Shown in pieces: positions 55,633-63,524 of a stretch of 64,000 nucleotides of DNA; position 1 is the stretch's first letter; every line of letters begins with the position of its first letter. The stretch is from Leptospira limi (lineage in GTDB: Bacteria; Spirochaetota; Leptospiria; Leptospirales; Leptospiraceae). Both the position numbers and the translations under genes were made by a program. Location: contig NZ_JAMQPV010000001.1 in the NCBI RefSeq assembly GCF_026151395.1, positions 682,001 through 746,000 of the forward strand. The letters run 5' to 3'. The notes below the pieces were generated by a model, which saw only the letters and a program-made list of their open reading frames with translations, had not been told where the DNA came from and made no database searches.

Positions 55633-57249
55633 ATGCCATCTAATTCCCCTATATCTCGTATTTGGCAAAATCCATCTGCCTTTCCCCAGGAAGAAGTTCT
55701 CCGGGAATTAGAAAATTTACTCAGATCAAACCCAGACTTTTGGCTTAAAATTAATCGTGATGGGATCATCGTTGATTATAAAACTTCAAGGTTTGTCAAT
55801 ATTGGAGATAAACCAGAGTCACTTTTAGGACAACATATCAGTGTTGGTCTTCCTCCTTATTTACGTGAAATCACATCGGAAGCTCTCGCTTACTTATCTG
55901 ACAAAAAAAGTTTAGTATTTTGGAAAGAGTATTCGTATGGAGAGGAACCTAATATTCGTCATGTGGAAGTTAGGTTTGTGGTTTTATATGATGGTTATAT
56001 CATGTCCAACCATCGTGACATTACAGAACGCAAACGTTTAGAAAATGCTTTTTTAGAAAGTGAATCTAGATTTCTTTCTATGGCTCAGAATGCTGCTGAT
56101 TCCATTGTGATCATCAATGATGAAGGAATCATTCAGTTTTTTAATAAAACAGCTGAGAATACGTTTGGTTACAAACAAGAGGAGGTAATTGGAAAAAATG
56201 TTACAATCATCATTCCTCCCGATTACAAGGATAAACATGATGATTTCCTGAGGCAGTATAAAGAAACAGGGGAAACTCATATCATAGGTGTAGGCCGAGA
56301 TGTTTTCGCACAACGGAAGTCAGGTGAAATATTTCCATGTGAACTTTCGGTAGGAGAATTTAAAACAAAATCTGGAAAAATGTTTACGGGAATTCTGAGA
56401 GACATTAGCCAAAGAAAACTCCAAGAAGAGGAATTATACCAATATAGAAATCATTTAGAAGAATTGGTCGAAAGACAAACGATGGACTTAAAAATGTCCA
56501 AAAATATTGCCGAAGAAGCTTCCTATATGAAGTCTCTGTTTCTTGCCAATATTTCACATGAGTTAAAAACTCCAATCCATGCAATTTTAAGTTATGCGGA
56601 ACTAGGAGCGGAAAAATCAGCCACTGTTCCTCCCGAAAAAATTAAAGAATACTTTCACATCATCGATTCCTCAGGGAAACGGCTACTCGCTCTTCTTGAA
56701 AATTTATTAGATATTGCCAAATTAGAATCAGGAAAAATGCGATATCTTTTTGAACGGAATTGTTTAAAGGAAACTACCAAATTTGTGATCAACGAAATGC
56801 GCGCAATTTTGGAAAAAAGAGGGATCACAGTTGTTTTATTGAATAATGAAGAACGTTGGGAAGCTGAATTCGATTATGAGCGGATCCAACAAGTGATCAG
56901 AAATATCATTTCCAATGCATTAAAATTCATTCCAAATGACACTAATATTGAGATTAGTTTGATAAAAAGAGAATTTATTCCAAGAAAATCTCAGTCGTAT
57001 GTGAAAGGAATTGGCATCCAAATCAGAGATTACGGTCCAGGAATTCCTTCCGAAGACTTAGATAAAATTTTTGAAAAGTTCATCCAATCCAAACAAGTAA
57101 AAGCTGGAACCAAAGGAACTGGGCTCGGATTGTCGATCTCAAGAGAAATTGTAAATGATCACAACGGATTGTTATATGCTGAAAATCATGAAGATAAGGG
57201 AGCAGTTTTTACAATGTTAATACCAAGTTCCCGTGAAGGATTTCGATGA
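55633..57249 (+). CDS. PAS-PAS histidine kinase
   Basis: 538 residues from ATG 55633 (AAGGA at 55619-55623); an adjacent in-frame TTG at 55630 is the alternative. Two PAS domains, about 25-135 (weak) and 145-262 (SIVIINDEGIIQFFNKTAENTFGYKQEEVIG, ends LRDISQRKL), a coiled coil, HisKA with H309 (NISHELKTPIHAILSY), and HATPase with NIISNALKF, DYGPGIPSED, GTKGTGLGLSI. No membrane segments. The stop overlaps the next gene's ATG (ATGA), a receiver-HATPase protein, its likely partner. Confidence 0.9.
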   Translation: MPSNSPISRIWQNPSAFPQEEVLRELENLLRSNPDFWLKINRDGIIVDYKTSRFVNIGDKPESLLGQHISVGLPPYLREITSEALAYLSDKKSLVFWKEYSYGEEPNIRHVEVRFVVLYDGYIMSNHRDITERKRLENAFLESESRFLSMAQNAADSIVIINDEGIIQFFNKTAENTFGYKQEEVIGKNVTIIIPPDYKDKHDDFLRQYKETGETHIIGVGRDVFAQRKSGEIFPCELSVGEFKTKSGKMFTGILRDISQRKLQEEELYQYRNHLEELVERQTMDLKMSKNIAEEASYMKSLFLANISHELKTPIHAILSYAELGAEKSATVPPEKIKEYFHIIDSSGKRLLALLENLLDIAKLESGKMRYLFERNCLKETTKFVINEMRAILEKRGITVVLLNNEERWEAEFDYERIQQVIRNIISNALKFIPNDTNIEISLIKREFIPRKSQSYVKGIGIQIRDYGPGIPSEDLDKIFEKFIQSKQVKAGTKGTGLGLSISREIVNDHNGLLYAENHEDKGAVFTMLIPSSREGFR

Positions 57250-58175
57250 TCAATTTACTTGCTGTTGATGATGAGATGATCAATTTAATGATCATTGACG
57301 AGTCTTTGTCAGATAAAGGATTCACTGTTGTCAAAGCAAAAGATGGAGAAGAGGCATTCCAAATTTTAAGCTCTGGTTCGATGGTTTTTCATGCCATTAT
57401 TTTGGATCGATTGATGCCAAAGATGGACGGGATCGAACTCCTAAAAAAAATCAAACGATCAGAAAAGTACCGAGATATCCCTGTCATTTTCCAAACTGCT
57501 ATGAGTTCCATTACCGATATGACAGAGGGGCTTGATGCAGGTGCTTTTTATTATTTAACAAAACCATATTCACGTGCCCTTCTTGTTCGCATAGTGCAAA
57601 CTGCTGTTGAACATTTTATCAAATTACAAAGGGCAAAAGAAGACCTTCATAAAGGAATGGGTGCCCTTCGCCATATGGTTACTGGTGAATTTAGGATTCG
57701 GTCCATTCGTGAATCTCATGAACTTGCTCCCTTACTTGCCAATGCTTGTCCCGATCCTGAACGTGTGTTAACCGGGATCATGGAAATTCTAAACAACGCA
57801 ATTGAACATGGGAATTTAGGAATTTCATACCAGGAAAAATCGGAACTCCATGATAATGATAAATTGATGGAAGAAATTTTTCGAAGGTTAGATACACCTG
57901 AGTACAAAGAAAAGTTTGTAAAGGTAACCTTTGAAAGAAACGAAGAGCGCATTGAAATTCGCATCAGTGACCAAGGGAAAGGATTTGATTGGAAACGATA
58001 TTTGTCGATTGAAGCAATGACCAAAAATGCTTTCAAAACGCATGGTCGTGGAATCTTTATGGCAAAAAAATTATCCTTTGATGATCTTACCTACATTGAT
58101 GAAGGCAGAACGGCCATTATACGCATCGATTTAACCAACAAAACTAGTAATTTACTCACTGACTTTCAGGAATAA
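57246..58175 (+). CDS. Receiver fused to a HATPase_c_2 (RsbW-like) domain
   Basis: 309 residues. Receiver at 1-125 with D8-D9, phosphoacceptor D54 (IILDRLMPKMDG) and K in TKPYS near 107. After a helical linker, an RsbW/SpoIIAB-type kinase domain (about 170-300) shows the N box EILNNAIEHGN, DQGKGFDWKRY and HGRGIFMAKKL. This fusion links phosphorelay to partner-switching regulation, where the ATPase domain would phosphorylate STAS antagonists or bind a sigma factor. Immediately downstream of the histidine kinase (4-base overlap). STAS genes at 25.6 and 34.5 kb are candidate partners, though unlinked. Confidence 0.85.
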   Translation: MINLLAVDDEMINLMIIDESLSDKGFTVVKAKDGEEAFQILSSGSMVFHAIILDRLMPKMDGIELLKKIKRSEKYRDIPVIFQTAMSSITDMTEGLDAGAFYYLTKPYSRALLVRIVQTAVEHFIKLQRAKEDLHKGMGALRHMVTGEFRIRSIRESHELAPLLANACPDPERVLTGIMEILNNAIEHGNLGISYQEKSELHDNDKLMEEIFRRLDTPEYKEKFVKVTFERNEERIEIRISDQGKGFDWKRYLSIEAMTKNAFKTHGRGIFMAKKLSFDDLTYIDEGRTAIIRIDLTNKTSNLLTDFQE

Positions 58176-58177
58176 AT

Positions 58178-58819
58178 TTATAATGAAAACACTAGTGGAT
58201 CAGTAAAATCAGAAATGATTTGGTCCACATGATTTTTTAGTTCTTCGACTGTATGGGAAGTGGCAACACCTACAATGGTACAAGCTGCGGCCTTTCCAGA
58301 TTGTAATCCAGCAATCGAATCTTCAAATACGATACAGTCCTTTGGACTAAGGCCAAGTCCTTTTGCACAAAGTTCGTAGACTTCAGGGTGAGGTTTGCCT
58401 TGAGTCACCATGGAACCATCAATGATGACATCAAAGTAAGATCGTAAGTTAAGGTTATCCAACGTAAAATTGACATTCATGGTTGGTGCGGAAGTTCCTA
58501 GAGCTAACTTGACTTGGTTGGATTTCAAATACTGAAAGAATTCGATGATTCCACGATGAGGTTTCATTTCTTGTTTGTATAAGGTTTGGTATAAGTTTTC
58601 TTTTTCGGCACCGTAGTTTTGGATTTCCACTAAAGAAATTTCTCCAAAAATCATTCTGAATAAATCAGCATTGGTTTTTCCATTATAAGTATCTCGATAG
58701 ATTTGGGAATCGAGAGGAAATTTGTATTTTTTGGAAAATTCCATCCATGCTTTGAAATGAAATTTGTGATTATCAACAACCACTCCATCCATATCAAAAA
58801 TAAATCCTTTATGTTTCAT
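58178..58819 (-). CDS. HAD-family phosphatase (beta-phosphoglucomutase-like)
   Basis: 213 residues from the ATG at 58819, which has AAGGA 6 bases upstream; the frame extends to 58846 but with no good site. Nucleophile D9 and acid D11 in IFDMDGVVVDN, cap domain, LGTSAPTMNV with motif-II Ser/Thr, KPHPEVY with motif-III Lys, and VFEDSIAGLQSG. Substrates of this subgroup are phosphorylated sugars or similar. The start overlaps the RluA gene by 11 bases, so cotranscribed. Confidence 0.87.
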   Translation of the reverse strand: MKHKGFIFDMDGVVVDNHKFHFKAWMEFSKKYKFPLDSQIYRDTYNGKTNADLFRMIFGEISLVEIQNYGAEKENLYQTLYKQEMKPHRGIIEFFQYLKSNQVKLALGTSAPTMNVNFTLDNLNLRSYFDVIIDGSMVTQGKPHPEVYELCAKGLGLSPKDCIVFEDSIAGLQSGKAAACTIVGVATSHTVEELKNHVDQIISDFTDPLVFSL

Positions 58820-59522
58820 CTTGTATCCTTTCGTAACCACCCACAAGTCCTGTAATAAAATTTGGTATATTGGTTATAAATGTTAATGGTTTTTTTTGAA
58901 AAGGATGAGTCAAGGTGATGGAATATGAATGGAGTGCCATTCTTGGAAAGGATTTTGTTTCGTTTCCATATTTAGTATCTCCGACAATGGGATGACCTTT
59001 TTCTGCAAAATGTACGCGAATTTGATTTTTTCGACCAGTGATGAGATCAATTTCGAGAAGGGAATACAAATTGGATTCTTTTAACACTTTGTATTTTGTT
59101 TCAGAAAACTTTCCGAGTTTGGGATCATCAACAGAATAAACGCGGTGGGCTTTTGACTCCGTTAAATAAGATTGGATGGAACTTTGTTTGAGTTTCCATA
59201 TACCATGTGTAACTGCGATATAAACTTTTTTGGTATTGTCCCAATCTTCTTGTAATGTTTGTTTGGCGACTTCTGTTTTAGCAAATACCAAAACACCAGA
59301 AGTATCACGGTCTAATCTATGAACGATAAAAATTCGATTTTTGGAACGATCACTTCCTTTTTTTACATAATCCATAAGGGAAGCGTAAGCAGTTTTTGAT
59401 TTTTCAGAATCAGTTGCAATGGTGAGTAGTCCCGCCGGTTTATCAACGACGAGGATATCTCGGTCTTCATGTAAGATGGTTAAGCCTTTTGGTAAAAACC
59501 GAGTGTTTGTTTTTTGTTTCAT
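58809..59522 (-). CDS. RluA-family RNA pseudouridine synthase
   Basis: 237 residues. Catalytic D71 in VHRLDRDTSG; DILVVDKPAGLLTIA near 22-36, then GRKNQIRVHFAEKGHPIVGDTKYG. No S4 domain is present, so this is the short RluA-type form; the target uridine is unknown. Four-base overlap with the ankyrin gene upstream and 11-base overlap with the HAD gene downstream. Confidence 0.92.
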   Translation of the reverse strand: MKQKTNTRFLPKGLTILHEDRDILVVDKPAGLLTIATDSEKSKTAYASLMDYVKKGSDRSKNRIFIVHRLDRDTSGVLVFAKTEVAKQTLQEDWDNTKKVYIAVTHGIWKLKQSSIQSYLTESKAHRVYSVDDPKLGKFSETKYKVLKESNLYSLLEIDLITGRKNQIRVHFAEKGHPIVGDTKYGNETKSFPRMALHSYSITLTHPFQKKPLTFITNIPNFITGLVGGYERIQDET

Positions 59523-60189
59523 TCTTTTTTGAGGAGTTTTAAAACTTTGTGATTATTTTGTCTTTCGGCAAACTCAATCGCAGTTTTCCCCCATTTGTCT
59601 TTTTTTTGCGGATCGGCACCTGCGTCGAGTAGGAGTTGGATGAGTTCAAATTTTTCATTTAAAATTGCACTGTGTAATTTCGTAGCACCATATTTGTCCC
59701 ATCCATTGATATCGGTTTCGACATTCAAAAGGATTTTTGTGGCTGGCCAATTCTCATTGGTAATCGCTTGTTCCAATGCGGTACATCCATTCGGTGTAAT
59801 TGCCATAGAACGAATGGTTTGTCTATCTTTCACTTGTAAGTCTTCCGAATTACTTTGTGGAATGTAGATAATGGGCCCAGCTGGTTTTTCTTCAACAAGA
59901 CTTATCTTACTATTTTGGTTCAAAATGGACTCATTTAATTCATGGATCCTTCCGTGGGCATTTCCATACAAAATAGTGTTTCGTTTTCCTTGGTCTATGA
60001 ACTTTGCACTGTCAATCGTTAAAATCCAGTTAGGTGCATGACCAGATTCTTCACGACTTAATTTGACCTCATCGCCAGGATACCAGTCTATATCTGCTGT
60101 GATGGAATGGATGGGAATTTGACATCTGACTGCGCGTTCGTTGCCAATGTGATGAAAACAAAGGTGAGGACTAGGCTTGTGTATCGCAT
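59519..60189 (-). pseudogene. Exported ankyrin-repeat protein, frame broken near its N-terminus
   Basis: From the ATG at 60189 the complementary strand encodes an excellent signal peptide (MRYTSLVLTFVFITLATNAQ), but that frame stops at 60088-60090. The rest is in the neighbouring frame: open from about 60199 to 59519, it gives HSITADIDWYPGDEVKLS and then two to three ankyrin repeats (CTALEQAITNENWPATKILLN, GATKLHSAILNEKFELIQLLLDAGAD, GKTAIEFAERQNNHKVLKLL). One extra A in the AAA at 60118-60120 would join the two into a protein of about 223 residues. Either a real one-base deletion or a sequencing error. A TTG at 59971 could still start a 150-residue, unexported remnant. The 3' end overlaps RluA. 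Confidence 0.7.
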
Positions 60190-60196
60190 TCGCGAG

Positions 60197-60225
60197 AGTC
60201 TAAGGGAAAGCGAAACTTGGGTCAA
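60197..60225 (-). promoter_or_regulatory. Promoter of the ankyrin gene, predicted leaderless
   Basis: On the complementary strand TTGACC (60220-60225; 5 of 6) and TAGACT (60197-60202; 4 of 6) are separated by 17 bases. The ATG at 60189 begins 7 bases after the -10 box, so transcription would start at or next to the start codon. No ribosome site is present, which fits. Confidence 0.45.
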
Positions 60226-60338
60226 GACATCTCTGAAATCAGAAGATTGCCTGGAAATGGAACAAGATTCGATCGAAATATGTTTAATTTATTGAATAAA
60301 AATCTGTTAAAACAGAAATTGGAACAGGGAGACATTTG

Positions 60339-61541
60339 ATGAACATGATGGCAGGAACCAAAGAGAAACAATATGTCCCATTACTCCAACCCATCTTTTC
60401 TGTGGAAGAACAGACTGTCATCGGGTACGAATCTCTAGGCCGTGTCCGAGATGAGAAAGGTTCACTTGTAGTGGTTCCTGAATTTATGGATCCACAGGTA
60501 ACTCCGCTACGGATGACTGTGATCGATCGTAAGTTACTCGGTCTTTCCTTGGATAAAATCAAAGATAGTAATGACCAACTTTTTGTGAACATGTCACCAG
60601 ATCAGGTGATTTTGGAGTATGAAGAGAGTAAAGGGAACTCACTTCCCATCGCTGAAATTGTAAAGGAATCTGGAATCCCACTCAATCAGATTGTTGTGGA
60701 AATCACAGAAAAATCTGGAAGTTATGGGACCGATGTTCTTGCAGCTGGTGTGGAACTACTGCGAGAACAAGGATTTAGTATTGTTTTGGATGATGTGGGA
60801 TCAGAATCATCCAACTTGGAAAGGTTAGGTGCAATAAAACCAGATATTATCAAAATCGATTTAAATTTGTTAAAGAAGTCTATTGAACAAAGAGAATACC
60901 AGTCAATCTTAGAATACTTGAAACAAATTTCACTTAGCATTGGTTCTCAGTTACTATTTGAAGGAATTGAATCAGAGGAAGAATTGTACCAAGCAGTCAG
61001 TTCTGGTGCGACATATTTACAAGGTTATTTTTTAGGAAAACCATTAGAATACAAAGAAGATAAACAAACTATAAGGGATGTTGTCGTTCCCCATTTACAT
61101 TTGTATCACGAAGCAAAACGAATCGAAGTAGCAAAAGAAATTGAATTTGAAAAACAAATCAAATCTAAGTTGATGTCACTTCCTTTAAAAACTATTACGC
61201 TAGGGAATCGAGTGATCATTGACCCGCAAAGTTTCTTCAAATTGGATCCGATGATCCAAAGAGTATATGTAACAGATTGGCAAGGAACCCAAGTTTCACC
61301 TTACTATGAAAGGACGAATGATTCTGGATTTATTGAGAACATGGCTTTTTTGCAGAAAAACTGGTCATATATGCCGTTTTTTTATAAGCACGTCAAACAA
61401 GTGTTTCGTGACAATGGCAATTGGCAAGTCAGTGACCCGTACTGGGACAAAACATTAAAAAAGAAAGTAATTGTATTTTCCCATGTAAATGAAATGGGAT
61501 ATTCCTTTTTTGTGGATTTAGTTTTGGAAGATGGGAAATAA
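60339..61541 (+). CDS. EAL-domain cyclic di-GMP phosphodiesterase, YkuI-like
   Basis: 400 residues from ATG 60339, with AGGGAG 7 bases upstream. EAL domain at about 12-245: E31 in YESLG (metal ligand kept), FVNMSP, VEITE, LDDVGS, IKIDLN, FEGIES and LQGYFLGKP. All catalytic positions are occupied, unlike the EAL protein at 15.3 kb. The C-terminal 130 residues (IDPQSFFKLDPMIQRVYVTDWQGTQVSP onward to SYFFVDLV-like end) resemble the PAS/Cache-like module of Bacillus YkuI, probably a ligand sensor in the cytoplasm. Divergent from the ankyrin gene, convergent with the TetR remnant (20 bp). Confidence 0.85.
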   Translation: MNMMAGTKEKQYVPLLQPIFSVEEQTVIGYESLGRVRDEKGSLVVVPEFMDPQVTPLRMTVIDRKLLGLSLDKIKDSNDQLFVNMSPDQVILEYEESKGNSLPIAEIVKESGIPLNQIVVEITEKSGSYGTDVLAAGVELLREQGFSIVLDDVGSESSNLERLGAIKPDIIKIDLNLLKKSIEQREYQSILEYLKQISLSIGSQLLFEGIESEEELYQAVSSGATYLQGYFLGKPLEYKEDKQTIRDVVVPHLHLYHEAKRIEVAKEIEFEKQIKSKLMSLPLKTITLGNRVIIDPQSFFKLDPMIQRVYVTDWQGTQVSPYYERTNDSGFIENMAFLQKNWSYMPFFYKHVKQVFRDNGNWQVSDPYWDKTLKKKVIVFSHVNEMGYSFFVDLVLEDGK

Positions 61542-61561
61542 TTAGAAATGCTTCAAAATAT

Positions 61562-62140
61562 TTACGTTGGAAGTTTAATTGCATTCCAAAGTAAGTCTTC
61601 TGTTTCTTTTAAGAATTGATCATCCAATTTTATTTTTCCATTCCGAGAACCTTTTACGAGTCCAACAAATGCTCCCCATACGATCGCAATGAGTGCATCT
61701 GGTGGAAATTTGATAAGTATATCTCGGTTGTCATGAGCAAATCGAGTGAGAAACATTAGAAGTAACGCACGTTTTGCGAAACTCTCCCTATCTAAATAGG
61801 GAAGGTTGTACTGCATTTCTAAAAAATCAAACGCCACAGGGTTTTCTCTTTGGAATTCGGCCATGGATTTCCAAATTTGATGGAATTGTTCTTTTGGCCC
61901 TGCATCGTGTGGAAAATTATCTCTGATTTTTGAATAAAGACTTTCTTGCCATTTTTAAAAGAGTGAGTTCACAAGTTCTTCTTTACTAGCAAAATAACGG
62001 TAAATCGTACCCGCAGCTACATTGGCTCGTTCTGCAATGAGGGGCACAGCCGTTCCATCAAACCCTTTCGCCGTAAACAATTCTAATGCAGCAGATAAGA
62101 TCTCTTCGCTTTTATTCAATTTAGAAGCCCTTTCGCTCAA
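61562..62140 (-). pseudogene. TetR-family regulator interrupted by one in-frame TAA
   Basis: From 62140 the complementary strand encodes a full TetR DNA-binding domain ([52 protein letters not shown]), then TAA at 61955-61957, and then, in the same frame, KWQESLYSKIRDNFPHD and on to the natural stop at 61562, about 130 residues of ligand domain. CAA to TAA would explain the stop, giving a 192-residue protein. The N-terminal 61 residues could still be made but would lack dimerisation. Divergent from the chemoreceptor remnant, which is its likely former target. Confidence 0.8.
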
Positions 62141-62243
62141 ATGGTTTACCTATCCAAACCCATTTTCATATGGGATGTTCTTTTTTGGATAGGGGTCAAA
62201 GATAACCCGAATCCATTTAATTAATACATCAATTGATTGTTAG

Positions 62244-63497
62244 ATGGGACCCATGGAAGCAAAATCCGCATTGAACAACACTGCTGTTCTACTTGTTGTA
62301 TATTTTTACCTCATTTATTCTGGGTTTTTAGGGAATCCAAAGTTTGTACTGTTTAATGGGTTATTAGCAAGTTTTGGTGTCATCCTATCTTATTTTATTT
62401 CAGTACACTTTGGAGGACTCATTCCTTCTGAAGATCCAAATTTATACATTCAGACAGGATATGTAGGTACATCCGCGGAAATCGTGAAAGGGATCTTTGT
62501 GATGGTGAGTGGGATCTTACTATCTAGACTGATTGCTTTGCTCATTTCGATCAGTGACAAAGGGATCGAAAAAGCAAAAGAATCTGAATATTTGTAAAAC
62601 TAGAGTTTAAAACAGAAAAAAATCATCCAGGATTCTGCAAAAAATTTAGAAAACTCGATTCAAAGTTGTGCCAATTATATTTCTCATACTGCCGAAAGAT
62701 TAGAATCACAAGCTGCTTCATTAGAGCAAGTAACAGCGATTAATACGGAATTGTTTTCTTCATTTGAATCCAATGCAAAAATCATTGATGATCAAAATGG
62801 AAAAATTACTGATTTGTTTTCTGGTTCCAATGATTTAAATCAAATGGTTGCAACCATTAGTATGATCAACCAAGAATTAATCACGATCGCAAATGAAAAC
62901 AAAAAGGATACCTCTGAAATTACAGTTGTCTCAAAGAAAACAAGTGAATATTTAAATTCAATCAAAACTTCCTTTGACAAGGTTGATGAAATCAATCAAA
63001 TCATTGCTGAAATTGGAGAAAAAACCAACTTACTCGCATTAAATGCTTCGATTGAAGCGGCACGGGCTAGTGAAGTCAGTAAACTTGCTGATTTTACTGC
63101 AAAAAACGAAAAAATGATTTCTGATGTTGTTAACCATTCTCGAAAATTTATCTATGATGCTGCAGAAGTTTCCATCCAAACCGGAAATTTGACAACCAAT
63201 CAAATTAAAAAACTAGAAATGACAACTGAAAAAGTGAGTCATATGCATCGATTATTTGAAAAACAAAAATCAATCATTTTTGATACGATTAACCAACTAA
63301 CTGAAATCAATGATCTATCGACTCAAATTTCATTTAGCACCAAAGAACAAATTTCTGGTCAAACAGAAGTCAATAAAGGCATTATGGCATTAGAGAACGA
63401 AGTGAACCAAATTTCAAATGCTTCTAGAAGTTTAGAACAATATGTGGAACAAATCAGAGCCCAATCTTTAGATTTATTGACGTTAAGCGAATCATAA
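62244..63497 (+). pseudogene. Methyl-accepting chemotaxis-type receptor, decayed
   Basis: The first 117 codons (62244-62597) encode three to four membrane segments (LLVVYFYLIYSGFLG, FNGLLASFGVILSYFISV, IVKGIFVMVSGILLSRLIALL) and a basic exit helix, then TAA, AAC, TAG. From 62604 the same frame resumes as a signalling domain with IIAEIGEKTNLLALNASIEAARA, the conserved hairpin tip. The residues that normally follow (GxxGxGFAVVAxEV) are lost: ARA is followed directly by SEVSKLAD, an in-frame deletion of about 11-12 codons. The short stretch between the two halves also reads as LEFKTEK in another frame, so small indels rather than simple nonsense changes may be involved. Ends at 63497, 27 bp before the DUF2804 lipoprotein. 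Confidence 0.75.
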
Positions 63498-63524
63498 TCA
63501 TAAACTTGTTTTTTGGAGATATTC

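Noticed and set aside
55533..55769. Upstream extension of pyrD reading frame
   Set aside because: The added residues match nothing in dihydroorotate dehydrogenases and overlap the divergent kinase start; the TTG at 55532 has a good ribosome site.
62229..62238. ATCAATTGAT palindrome between the TetR and chemoreceptor remnants
   Set aside because: Ten AT-rich bases without extended symmetry; too short to claim as a TetR operator.
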